Of a stretch of 64,000 nt of DNA, positions 26,759 through 34,940 are shown in pieces. The stretch is from Streptomyces antimycoticus (GTDB taxonomy: Bacteria; Actinomycetota; Actinomycetes; Streptomycetales; Streptomycetaceae), in the NCBI RefSeq assembly GCF_005405925.1, contig NZ_BJHV01000001.1, positions 1,984,001-2,048,000 of the forward strand, given 5' to 3'. The translations under genes and the position numbers were made by a program. The notes beneath the pieces are model-generated. The model ran no database searches. It had not been told where the DNA came from and saw only the letters and a program-made list of their open reading frames with translations. Within the stretch, counting starts at the first letter, position 1. Each line of letters begins with the position of its first letter.

Positions 26759-28636
26759 ATGGGCGCGTACGACGAGACTTACCACCGCAGCCTCGAGGAT
26801 GTCGAAGGGTTCTGGCTGGACGCGGCGGCGGCGATCGACTGGACCCGGCCACCGACCCAGGCCCTGGACGACTCCCGTGCGCCGCTGCTGCGGTGGTTCC
26901 CCGACGGTGAACTCAACACCTCGTACAACGCGTTGGACCGCCACGTCGAGAACGGCCACGGCGACCGGACCGCGCTGATCCACGACTCCCCGGTGACCGG
27001 TGCGGTCCGGCGTTTCAGCTACGCCGAGCTGCGTGACGAGGTCGCGCTCTTCGCCGGGGCGCTGCGCTCGCTGGGTGTGGCCAAGGGCGACCGGGTCATC
27101 GTCTACATGCCGATGGTGCCCGAGGCGGTCATCGCCATGCTGGCCTGCGCCAGGATCGGCGCGGTGCACTCGGTGGTCTTCGGCGGCTTCGCGCCCAAGG
27201 AACTGGCCGCCCGTATCGAGGACGCCGAACCGGCCGTGATCGTCGCGGCGTCCTGCGGGATCGAGCCGACGCGGGTCGTGGAGTACCAGCCCATCGTCGA
27301 GGCGGCGCTCGGCCTGACCACCCATCAGCCGGACAAGGTCGTCATCCTGCAGCGCGACCGGGCGCGCGCGGAGCTCGGCGGGATGTACGTGGACTGGGCG
27401 GATCTCGTGGCCCGCGCCGAGCCGGTCGGCCCGGTCCCGGTGGCGGCGACCGACCCGCTGTATGTGCTGTACACCTCCGGGACCACCGGCAGGCCCAAGG
27501 GCGTCGTCCGCGACAACGGCGGCCATGCGGTCGCGCTGGCGTGGTCGATGGCCGCGATCTACGACATCGGGCCGGGCGACGTGTGGTGGACCGCCTCCGA
27601 CGTCGGCTGGGTGGTCGGTCACTCCTACATCGTCTACGCGCCGCTGCTGATCGGTGCGACCACCGTGCTGTACGAGGGCAAGCCGGTGGGCACCCCGGAT
27701 GCCGGCGCGTTCTGGCGGGTGATCAGCGACCACGGGGTGAAGGCGCTGTTCACCGCCCCCACGGCGTTGCGGGCGATCAAAAGGCTCGACTCGGAGGCCG
27801 TCGAGCCGAAGAAGTACGACCTGTCGTCGTTCCGCACCCTCTTCATGGCCGGGGAGCGGCTCGACCCCGAGACCTACCACTGGGCGCACCGGCACCTCGG
27901 CACACCGGTCATCGACCATTGGTGGCAGACCGAGACCGGCTGGCCGATCGCCGCGAACCTCCACGGGCTGGAGCCGATGCCGGTCAAGCCCGGGTCGGCC
28001 ACGGTGCCGGTTCCCGGCTGGGATGTGCGCGTCCTGGACCAGGGCGGTGCCGAACTGCCCGCGGGCCAGGAGGGCGTGATCGCGATCCGGCTTCCGCTGC
28101 CTCCCGGTGCGCTTCCCACGCTGTGGGGTGACGACCAGCGGTTCATCGAGGCGTATCTGTCCCGGTACGACGGCTACTACCTGACCGGTGATTCCGGGTA
28201 CCGCGACGCGGACGGCTATCTGTTCGTCATGGGACGCACCGACGACGTGATCAACGTCGCGGGGCACCGCTTGTCCACCGGTGCGATGGAAGCGGTACTC
28301 GCGGCGCACCCGGCCGTCGCCGAGTGTGCGGTGATCGGGGTGCACGACGAGCTCAAGGGCCAGTTGCCCCGGGGCTTCGTGGTGCTCAAGGCGGGCGCCG
28401 ACATCAGGGACGAAGACCTCCGTGAGGAGCTGGTCGCGGCGGTACGCCGGGAGATCGGCCCGGTCGCCGCGTTCCGGGCCGTCTCGGTCGTGGAGGCGCT
28501 GCCCAAGACCCGGTCGGGAAAGATCCTGCGCAAGACGATGCGCGGAATCGCCGACGGGCGCGACGAACCGGTGCCGTCGACGATCGAGGACCCGTCGGTG
28601 CTGGACGCGCTGCGGCCGGTGCTGCGCCCTGAGTGA
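26759..28636 (+). CDS. prpE: Acyl-CoA synthetase, propionyl-CoA synthetase (PrpE)-like
   Basis: A 625-aa ANL-superfamily enzyme. The N-terminal ACAS motif region is present (YHRSLEDVEGFWLDAAAAID). The P-loop-like AMP motif is YVLYTSGTTGRPKG at residues 235-248. WWQTETGWPI carries the adenine-binding motif, YYLTGDSGYRD the hinge Asp, and LPKTRSGKILRK the catalytic C-terminal lysine. Length, the WW.TASDVGWVVGHSYI motif and the C-terminus match propionyl/acetyl-type synthetases. The reaction is propionate (or a short acid) + ATP + CoA to the thioester. A standalone gene; the adjacent PucR remnant might once have regulated it. Confidence 0.85.
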   Translation: MGAYDETYHRSLEDVEGFWLDAAAAIDWTRPPTQALDDSRAPLLRWFPDGELNTSYNALDRHVENGHGDRTALIHDSPVTGAVRRFSYAELRDEVALFAGALRSLGVAKGDRVIVYMPMVPEAVIAMLACARIGAVHSVVFGGFAPKELAARIEDAEPAVIVAASCGIEPTRVVEYQPIVEAALGLTTHQPDKVVILQRDRARAELGGMYVDWADLVARAEPVGPVPVAATDPLYVLYTSGTTGRPKGVVRDNGGHAVALAWSMAAIYDIGPGDVWWTASDVGWVVGHSYIVYAPLLIGATTVLYEGKPVGTPDAGAFWRVISDHGVKALFTAPTALRAIKRLDSEAVEPKKYDLSSFRTLFMAGERLDPETYHWAHRHLGTPVIDHWWQTETGWPIAANLHGLEPMPVKPGSATVPVPGWDVRVLDQGGAELPAGQEGVIAIRLPLPPGALPTLWGDDQRFIEAYLSRYDGYYLTGDSGYRDADGYLFVMGRTDDVINVAGHRLSTGAMEAVLAAHPAVAECAVIGVHDELKGQLPRGFVVLKAGADIRDEDLREELVAAVRREIGPVAAFRAVSVVEALPKTRSGKILRKTMRGIADGRDEPVPSTIEDPSVLDALRPVLRPE

Positions 28637-28723
28637 GCGTTCCCCGTCGGCAGCACTTGGGTCGGTGGTGGACCGCCGCCGCGGCGCACGGCTCCGGCGA
28701 GCCCTTCCGTGGCGCGCGGTCGA

Positions 28724-29566
28724 TCACTGACCGGGCGCGTGTTCACCGGCTTCCGCCGTCCTGATGAACTCGGTGAGGACGGCCGTGTACTCCTGGGGGT
28801 GGGTGACGTGCGGGATATGCCCCGCCCCCTCGAAGATCTTGCGCTGTGCCTGCGGCAGGGCCGCGGCCAGCCGCTCCAGGACCATCGAGAACCAGGTGGG
28901 GCTCGTGCTGCCGCGGCTCAGCAGTACCGGCACCGTGCAGGCGGAGAGCCGGTCGAGGTCCAGTAGGGCCCAGGACGGATCGGACTGTTCGTCCAGCCAG
29001 GTCCGGGCGTGGGCCACGAACATCTCGCGCACCGGACCGGTCAGCTGGTCCCAGGTGCCGGGGCCCAGGGCCACCTCCTCCACGAACAGGCGTGCACCCT
29101 GCTCGGTCTCCGCCCGGCGGATGTGGTCCACCACGGCATCGATGGAGGCCATGGTCGGCTGCAGCCGTGCCATGGCCTCCGGGTCGTCGGCCACGACCCC
29201 CACCAGTGGTGGCTCGTGCACCGCGATGCTGCGGAACAGCTCGGGCCGGCGGGTGGCCAGGCCGAGGATGATCGACGCGCCGAAGGAGGCCCCGGCGACA
29301 TGCGCGGGGGCGTGGCCGAGCCCTTCGATCAGCGCGGCGAGGTCGTCCTCGTCCTGCCTCCGGGTGCCCTGACCCGGCACCTCTTCGCTCCGGCCATGGC
29401 CGCGGCGGTCGTAGGAGACCACGGTGAAGGACGCGGAGAGGTCGGCCTCGATCGCGGACTGCCAGCTCGTGTGGTCGTTCCACGAAGTGTGGACGAGTAC
29501 GAGCGGTGTGCCGTCACCGATGGCCTGGTAGTGGAGATTCACGCCATCGGCGCGTACCTGGGGCAT
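28724..29566 (-). CDS. Alpha/beta hydrolase
   Basis: A 280-aa protein. The nucleophile elbow is GASFG with S94. The early oxyanion-type segment is VLVHTSWNDHTSWQ, the acid lies in VPVLLSRGSTSP or nearby, and the catalytic His is in EGAGHIPHVTHPQEY. The YDRRGHGRSE loop is typical of non-haem peroxidase and epoxide-hydrolase-like members. It is cytosolic, with no signal peptide. It converges on prpE and lies downstream of an SDR gene in the same direction but 167 bases away. The substrate is unknown. Confidence 0.9.
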   Translation of the reverse strand: MPQVRADGVNLHYQAIGDGTPLVLVHTSWNDHTSWQSAIEADLSASFTVVSYDRRGHGRSEEVPGQGTRRQDEDDLAALIEGLGHAPAHVAGASFGASIILGLATRRPELFRSIAVHEPPLVGVVADDPEAMARLQPTMASIDAVVDHIRRAETEQGARLFVEEVALGPGTWDQLTGPVREMFVAHARTWLDEQSDPSWALLDLDRLSACTVPVLLSRGSTSPTWFSMVLERLAAALPQAQRKIFEGAGHIPHVTHPQEYTAVLTEFIRTAEAGEHAPGQ

Positions 29567-29733
29567 GCCGTGCCTCCTCGGAGGGGTGGGGGAGGCGCTT
29601 CGCGAGCGCCGCCACGCAGGTCTTTATCAGCACCGTCCGGCGGCTCGCTCGCCGCCGCGCCGGGGCCGTCCGCCAGGGCACGGTCAGCTCCGCCCCCGCC
29701 ATCCTTCCCCGCCCATGGTCGACCGGACGGGCC

Positions 29734-30492
29734 TCAGAGGTTCTGTCCGCCGGAGACCTCGATGTCCTGGGCGGTGATCCAGCGGCCTTCCTCGCCGACC
29801 AGGGTGGCGATCACCATGCCGATGTCGTCGGGTTCGCCGATCCGCCCGAGTGCGAAGGTGCGCGCCAGGTCCGGGATGATCTCCGGGTGCCGCTCGAAGG
29901 CATCGTCGGCGAAGCGGGTGCGGGTGGCGCCGGGAGCGACGGAGTTGACGCGGATACCCCGGGCGCTGAACTCCTTGGCCATGTAGCGGGTCAGGACGGT
30001 CAGGGCGCCCTTCAAGGACGCGTAGACGGAGTACCCGGGCGCCGTCACGGCCGGCCGTGTGGAGTTGCTGGTCGTGTTGACGATCGCCCCGCCGTCGGCC
30101 ATCAGCGGCAGCAGCGTCCGGGTGAGGAAGAACGGCCCCTTGAACAGGCCACGGGTGAGCCTGTCGAAGAACTCCTCGGTGGTCTCCTCGATCATCGAAT
30201 TCCCCGCGAAGCCCGCGTTGTTGACGAGGTGGTCGAAAGTGTCGCGCTGCCAGGTGGTGCGCAGCGCGTCGGCCACGGCGTCGCGGAACGCGGGAAAGCC
30301 GGCCGTGTCGCCGATGTCCAGAGGCAGGGCCACGGCGGTGCCGCCCCGCTTCTCGATCTCGGTGACGGCGTCCTGGGCGCCCTGCTGGTTGGAGCTGTAG
30401 GTGAGGATGACCCCGGCGCCCCGTTCGGCGATCTGGATCGCCGCGCTGCGGCCGATACCGGAGCTGGCGCCCGTGACCACGGCTACCTTCAT
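29734..30492 (-). CDS. Short-chain dehydrogenase/reductase
   Basis: A 252-aa classical SDR starting MKVAVVTGASSGIGRSAAI at 30492, behind GGAGGCACATC. NNAG is present (HLVNNAGFAGNS), and the catalytic Ser and Tyr/Lys lie in TTSNSTRPAVTAPGYSVYAS with the YxxxK lysine just after. The C-terminus (GRWITAQDIEVSGGQNL) is that of FabG-like tetrameric reductases. It lies downstream of a divergently unrelated AraC gene in the same orientation, 194 bases apart. AraC-type regulators of this family often control neighbouring SDRs, so control by it is plausible. Confidence 0.9.
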   Translation of the reverse strand: MKVAVVTGASSGIGRSAAIQIAERGAGVILTYSSNQQGAQDAVTEIEKRGGTAVALPLDIGDTAGFPAFRDAVADALRTTWQRDTFDHLVNNAGFAGNSMIEETTEEFFDRLTRGLFKGPFFLTRTLLPLMADGGAIVNTTSNSTRPAVTAPGYSVYASLKGALTVLTRYMAKEFSARGIRVNSVAPGATRTRFADDAFERHPEIIPDLARTFALGRIGEPDDIGMVIATLVGEEGRWITAQDIEVSGGQNL

Positions 30493-30686
30493 GATGTGCC
30501 TCCTGCGCACGCGGTGGAGCATGCGACCTCCACGCGGAATGTGACACTCCCAGGTAATCGGTCGGCGTCACACCGGCGAAAGAAAGATCCTCCCGCGTCC
30601 TTGCCCAATCCTGCCGTGCTGGTGCGGGGGCCTCGGCCGCCACTCCCCGGCCGCCGGGACGGGCCCTGCGCCCTGTGCCCTGCGCC

Positions 30687-31589
30687 CTACGGCAGCGCGG
30701 CGGCCCGGGCGCGTCCGGAAGGGCTCAGGTGACCGGCGTCCTGGCTGGGCGGTGTGCCGAACTGCCGGCGGTACTCGCGGCTGAACTGCGACGGGCTCTC
30801 ATAGCCGACGAGGAGGCCCACACCGGTGACGTCGGCGGATCGTGTCGTCAGCATCAGCCGCGCCTCTTGCAGGCGGATCCGCTTCTGGAACTGGATGGGG
30901 CTCATCGCCGTCACCGTCCGGAAGTTGCGGTGGAAGGCGGAGACGCTCATCCCGGTGAGCCGGGCCAGATCCTCGACCCGGAACGGCTCGGCGTAATGCT
31001 CCCGGATCCAGTGCACGGCTCGCGCGATGTGGCTGAGGCTGCTGTCGGCGAGACCGAGCTGGCGCACGATCTCGCCCTGGTCGCCGGTGATCAGCCGCCA
31101 CAGGATCTCGCGCTTGATCAGCGGGGCGAGCACCGCCTGGTCGCGGGGCCGGTCCAGCAGGCGCAGCAGCCGGATCACCGCGTCGAGCAGCTCCGCCGGG
31201 GCGTCGCTGACGGCGATGGCCGAGTGCGGTCCGCCCGGGATGCGCCGGGCGTCATCGGGCCCGGCCAGCAGCAGATCGGCGACGGCGGAGGGCTCCAGAG
31301 TCAGCCCGAACCCGAGGGCGGGCTCCTCCGGGCTGGCCTCGGTGAAGTTTCCGGTGATCGGCAGGTCCACCGACGCGACGAGGTACTGGCCGGCCCGGTA
31401 CTCGTACACCCGCTCGCCCAGCGCCAGCCGCTTGGTCCCCTGGGCGATCAGGGCCAGCACCGTGCCGGATGTCGTCGGCGTGGGCGGGTAGGGGCTCTCG
31501 AACTTCGACAGGCGGACACCCTCGATATCGGTGCTCCAATCCGGCCGTGCATGCCGGGTCAGCAGGTCGCGGAGTTCATCCAGGTGCAT
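30687..31589 (-). CDS. AraC-family regulator with AraC_N-type sensor
   Basis: A 300-aa protein starting MHLDELRDLLTRHARPDWS at 31589; an in-frame ATG 21 bases upstream is an alternative. The N-terminal cupin-like domain reads SGTVLALIAQGTKRLALGERVYEYRAGQYLV, typical of PF06719-type AraC proteins (residues about 40-75). The C-terminal pair of helix-turn-helix motifs is at 190-285 (VEDLARLTGMSVSAFHRNFR, and VGYESPSQFSREYRRQFG). Similar regulators control adjacent aldo-keto or SDR reductases. A 36-bp tandem repeat lies upstream of its start. Confidence 0.92.
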   Translation of the reverse strand: MHLDELRDLLTRHARPDWSTDIEGVRLSKFESPYPPTPTTSGTVLALIAQGTKRLALGERVYEYRAGQYLVASVDLPITGNFTEASPEEPALGFGLTLEPSAVADLLLAGPDDARRIPGGPHSAIAVSDAPAELLDAVIRLLRLLDRPRDQAVLAPLIKREILWRLITGDQGEIVRQLGLADSSLSHIARAVHWIREHYAEPFRVEDLARLTGMSVSAFHRNFRTVTAMSPIQFQKRIRLQEARLMLTTRSADVTGVGLLVGYESPSQFSREYRRQFGTPPSQDAGHLSPSGRARAAALP

Positions 31590-31640
31590 TCGACGATTGC
31601 AGCACAGCACCTCCGGCCGCCGCGGCGACGAGAGACCCGC

Positions 31641-31722
31641 CCGGGGCGAGGTGTCACGGTGGCCACGCGACGGCCGCCGGGGCGAGGTGTCACGGTGGCC
31701 ATGCGACAGCCGCCGGAGCGAG
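31641..31722. repeat. 36-bp tandem repeat, 2.3 copies
   Basis: CCGGGGCGAGGTGTCACGGT starts copies at 31641 and 31677; a third partial copy begins at 31713 (CCGGAGCGAG). Copies one and two are almost identical over 36 bases. The array lies between the beta-propeller gene stop (31752) and the AraC start, so it could affect the AraC leader or terminate the upstream transcript. Confidence 0.88.
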
Positions 31723-31751
31723 GCGCCGCGCCGCGCCCCGGCACACCGCTC

Positions 31752-33152
31752 TCAGTCGTCGACCGGGCCCATCGGGAAGATGGCCAGCTCGGTCCTGCCC
31801 TCGTGGAAGCCCTTCTTGGCGAGGGGTTCCAGGGCGGCGGCGAGCCAGCGGCCGTCCGGGGACCAGCTCAGCGCGTCGACGTAGGTGCGCAACTGGCGGC
31901 CGAGGATGATCTTCTTGTCGGCCATCCGCCATACGCACAGTTCGTGCGGGCGCTCCTCGCGGAAGTCCAGATAGCCCAGCTTGCGGCTGAAGCTGCCGAC
32001 GGCGAGATAGCTGCCGTCCCCGTTGGAGGCGAGGGTGAACAGCCGTTTCGAGGCATCGCCGACCTTGTCGATCACCTCGCCCGTGGCCGGGTCGACGACG
32101 TAGAGGTTCTGCTGCGCGCCGAGGAAGAGCCGCGAGGAGTCGCCGGAGAAGGCCGTGCACTGGATCGGATCCCACTCGCCGGCGTGGGATATCCGGCGGG
32201 AGGGCTCGGGCTCGTCGCCGTGCACGTCGAAGCCGCCCTCGCCCGCACCATTCGGGCTGATGCGGTACGCGCCGTCGCGGGAGCGCAGATGTCCGCGCTG
32301 GAACGGCGCGTCGACCTCCGCCCGCCGGTCGACGTCATAGGCCCACTGCTTCTCCTCCTCGATCTCACCGCCGCTGCTGTAGCCCTTGACCACGAGAATG
32401 TGCCCGCCCGGCACCCACATCATCAGCGGCACGATCCAGTCACCGGCGCGGGTGTGCACCACCTCGCTCCAGTCGGCCGTGTCATAGACCCACACCCGAC
32501 CCTGATCGCTGCACAGGGCCAGGTACGTGCCGTCGTCGGAGAAGTCCATCCCGGTGATGTGGTCGTAGGTGACGCTGCCGGTCGTGGTCTGATACGGCCG
32601 CAGGGTGACGGCCGGTCGGGCCAGGTCGGGTAGGTGCGGGGAGTCCTCGGCCGTCCAGCTGTCGCCGTTGAGCGGGAAGGCCGCCGAGCCCCAGCCGTCG
32701 CCCACGCTCAGCGGCTCCAGCCACTTGCGGTCGGTGACCCGGATCTCGTACTCGGCCTGGACCAGCAGCTCCTCGTCCTTCCAGGAGCCATCGCGCTCGT
32801 AGTAGAAGTCGTACATCTTCTCCCACTGGGCTTCGGTCAGCGGGTAGTTGCGCAGCTCCACACGCTCGACCCGGGAGATGAACCGGCGGGCGTTGGTGTC
32901 GGCCCATTCGTAGTCGAGGAGCTGGTCGGTGCTCACGACCCGCCCGAGCGGGCCCGTGCGCTCGTCACCGTCGCCCAGATAGCCGGACGCGGCCTCCCAG
33001 AGGAAGTGCAGGAAGGTGTTGGGCTCCTCGTTCGGCAGCGGGATGTGGGTGCACGACGCGACGTCGTAGTAGACGGCGAACACCAGGAATCTGACGCGGA
33101 GTTCATCGGGGTCCACGGCAAGAACCCGTACGCCGTACATGTCGGTCGACAT
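31752..33152 (-). CDS. Uncharacterised beta-propeller (WD40-like) protein
   Basis: A 466-aa soluble protein starting MSTDMYGVRVLAVDPDELRV behind CCAGAGGAG. Residues 1-160 are an alpha/beta domain with no recognised family. From about 190 the chain has propeller-like blades: ITGMDFSDDGTYLALCSDQG, CTAFSGDSSRLFLGAQQNLY, LFTLASNGDGSYLAVGSFS, and YVDALSWSPDGRWLAAALEP. There is no signal peptide. I know of no function. Orphan proteins with an N-terminal domain and quinoprotein-like propeller occur in Streptomyces. It stands alone between AraC and TMEM175 genes. Confidence 0.8.
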   Translation of the reverse strand: MSTDMYGVRVLAVDPDELRVRFLVFAVYYDVASCTHIPLPNEEPNTFLHFLWEAASGYLGDGDERTGPLGRVVSTDQLLDYEWADTNARRFISRVERVELRNYPLTEAQWEKMYDFYYERDGSWKDEELLVQAEYEIRVTDRKWLEPLSVGDGWGSAAFPLNGDSWTAEDSPHLPDLARPAVTLRPYQTTTGSVTYDHITGMDFSDDGTYLALCSDQGRVWVYDTADWSEVVHTRAGDWIVPLMMWVPGGHILVVKGYSSGGEIEEEKQWAYDVDRRAEVDAPFQRGHLRSRDGAYRISPNGAGEGGFDVHGDEPEPSRRISHAGEWDPIQCTAFSGDSSRLFLGAQQNLYVVDPATGEVIDKVGDASKRLFTLASNGDGSYLAVGSFSRKLGYLDFREERPHELCVWRMADKKIILGRQLRTYVDALSWSPDGRWLAAALEPLAKKGFHEGRTELAIFPMGPVDD

Positions 33153-33281
33153 CGTCGTCTCCTCTGGAACTGATGGCGGGAACGCCACCGGACGCGCGGC
33201 CTCCCGGCCCCGTCGCGTGGTGTGCGGAACGCGTCAGATCCTTGCAGAGGGGCCTGACATCGACGGCCACGTACGCCGGGG

Positions 33282-33959
33282 TCAGGCGGCGGCCTCACCG
33301 GACGTGTCCTGGCTCCCTGGCAGCCCTTCGCTGGTGGTGAAGTAGAAGATGGGGAGCAGGACGAACGCGCCCAGGGCGGCCAGCGGTGTGACGAGGACGC
33401 CCAGGACTCCGGCGAGGGCGTAGGCCAGCGCTCCGATCCACGAGCGAAGGCGGCCGTGGCGTACATAGGTGGGCTCGATGGTGTTTTCCAGCAGCTCGGG
33501 GCGCCGGCGCAGGTGGTGGTAGAGGGCCGCCCAGCTCAGACACATCGCGGCGGCGAGGGCCGCGTAGAGCGCCACGGCCACCTTCGCGTCCGTGCCCCAG
33601 GCGTCGGCCTGCAGTTCGGTGGCGACAACCTCGGTGGGAAAGGCCAGCGCCGCCGTGGTGAAGAGCAAGAAGAGGTTCGCCGCGTGCAGACCCCGGTCCA
33701 TGCTGCGGATCCGCAGGAAGGCCCGGTGATGGTTGAGCCAGATCACCGCGATGTAGCTGAAGGACGCGGCGTATCCCAGATAGGCGGGCCACTGGCGGGC
33801 CAGTGCGTCTCCCAGGCCGCCGGGCGGATGTGCGGGGGTGGTCAGGCCGAGCACCAGGAGGGTCAGTGCGATCGCGAAGACGCCGTCGCTGAACGCTTCG
33901 GCGCGAGCCGTGTCCGACAGAGCGAACCGCTGGGCGGGCACGCGGAAACGGGGCGGCAT
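33282..33959 (-). CDS. TMEM175-family (DUF1211) potassium channel-like membrane protein
   Basis: A 225-aa protein starting MPPRFRVPAQRFALSD at 33959. The family signature is RAEAFSDGVFAIALTLL near residues 19-35 (RxxxFSDG in TM1). Six hydrophobic segments follow, with WLNHHRAFLRI in the TM3-TM4 region and a second WxxLYHHLRRR segment. Bacterial TMEM175 proteins form tetrameric potassium-permeable channels; that role is inferred from the family. It stands alone, divergent from a GntR gene. Confidence 0.88.
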   Translation of the reverse strand: MPPRFRVPAQRFALSDTARAEAFSDGVFAIALTLLVLGLTTPAHPPGGLGDALARQWPAYLGYAASFSYIAVIWLNHHRAFLRIRSMDRGLHAANLFLLFTTAALAFPTEVVATELQADAWGTDAKVAVALYAALAAAMCLSWAALYHHLRRRPELLENTIEPTYVRHGRLRSWIGALAYALAGVLGVLVTPLAALGAFVLLPIFYFTTSEGLPGSQDTSGEAAA

Positions 33960-34140
33960 GCGAGGCTCCTTGTCCCGACTCACCCAGACAGGCACATATG
34001 ACGCATAACGACTATATCGGGTTCCACTTCGCCGTAGCTCGGCACACGGTGGGGCGGACTCGGCTCACCCCTGAACCGCGTCCCTCACCTGGGTAAACTG
34101 TTGCTGTCCCGACAAGCCCCGAAGAGCACCAGGAGGCCGG

Positions 34141-34857
34141 ATGCCGCCGCACGACACCTCCGCGCTCGGGGCACCGCGCGAAGGGCACGGCCGCGACCTG
34201 TCCCCCACCCGTCAGGCCCTGTCGGACAGCGTCTACGAGAACATCAAGGCCATGGTCATGGACCATGAGATCACCCCCGGCGCGCGCGTCAGCATCGAGG
34301 CGCTGGCCCGCGCGCTGAGCGTCTCACCGACCCCCATCCGGGAGGCGCTGGCCCGGCTGGAGTCCGACGGTCTGGTGGTGAAGAGGCCGCTCTCGGGGTA
34401 CCGCACCACCGAGCTGCTGACCCGCCAGGGGCTCGCGGAGCTCTTCGAGATGCGGCAGTTGCTGGAGCCGAAAGCGGCCGCGCTCGCCGCGGACAACGCC
34501 AGTGAGGCTCAGCTCGACGGCATCGAGCGGATCGCGGAGGAGATGCAGTCCCATTCGGGGACCGCCGGGCGCTATGCGGCCTACCGCGACTTCGCCGCCC
34601 TCGACCAGCGCTTCCATGACGCGATCGCGCAGGCGTCCGGGCGGCCACTGCTCGCGGACGCGGTGGAGCGGCTCCATTCCCATCTGCACATCTTCAGGCT
34701 CAGCAGCGTTCTCGACGCCGAGGACCCCACCCTCGCCGAGCACCAGCGCGTGCTGCACGCGATATTGCGCCGCAACCCCGACCGAGCGGCCGAGGCGATG
34801 GCGGAGCACCTCGCCCGCAGCCTCCGGCGCCAGCTCAGCCAGGACGACAAGTCCTGA
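34141..34857 (+). CDS. GntR-family regulator (FCD type)
   Basis: A 238-aa protein with an ATG at 34141 behind CAGGAGG. After a 22-residue tail, the helix-turn-helix is at residues 25-90 (SDSVYENIKAMVMDHEITPG, then LSVSPTPIREALARLESDGL). The FCD domain has RFHDAIAQASG and EHQRVLHAILRRNPD with the metal-site His residues. It converges on the ABC/enolase operon, whose last gene ends 84 bases away. GntR-FCD proteins commonly sense sugar acids, so regulation of that operon is plausible. The stop codon lies inside a 16-bp tandem repeat. Confidence 0.9.
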   Translation: MPPHDTSALGAPREGHGRDLSPTRQALSDSVYENIKAMVMDHEITPGARVSIEALARALSVSPTPIREALARLESDGLVVKRPLSGYRTTELLTRQGLAELFEMRQLLEPKAAALAADNASEAQLDGIERIAEEMQSHSGTAGRYAAYRDFAALDQRFHDAIAQASGRPLLADAVERLHSHLHIFRLSSVLDAEDPTLAEHQRVLHAILRRNPDRAAEAMAEHLARSLRRQLSQDDKS

Positions 34858-34899
34858 CCGAGCGGCGTCCTGACCGAGCGGTGTCCTGACCGCGCGGCG
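34852..34899. repeat. 16-bp tandem repeat at a stop codon
   Basis: Three copies: TCCTGACCGAGCGGCG (34852-34867), TCCTGACCGAGCGGTG (34868-34883) and TCCTGACCGCGCGGCG (34884-34899). The first contains the GntR stop codon TGA at 34855-34857. Confidence 0.9.
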
Positions 34900-34940
34900 T
34901 CCTCCATCGGCCCGGACGGGGTGGGGTCATCCCGGCCCGG

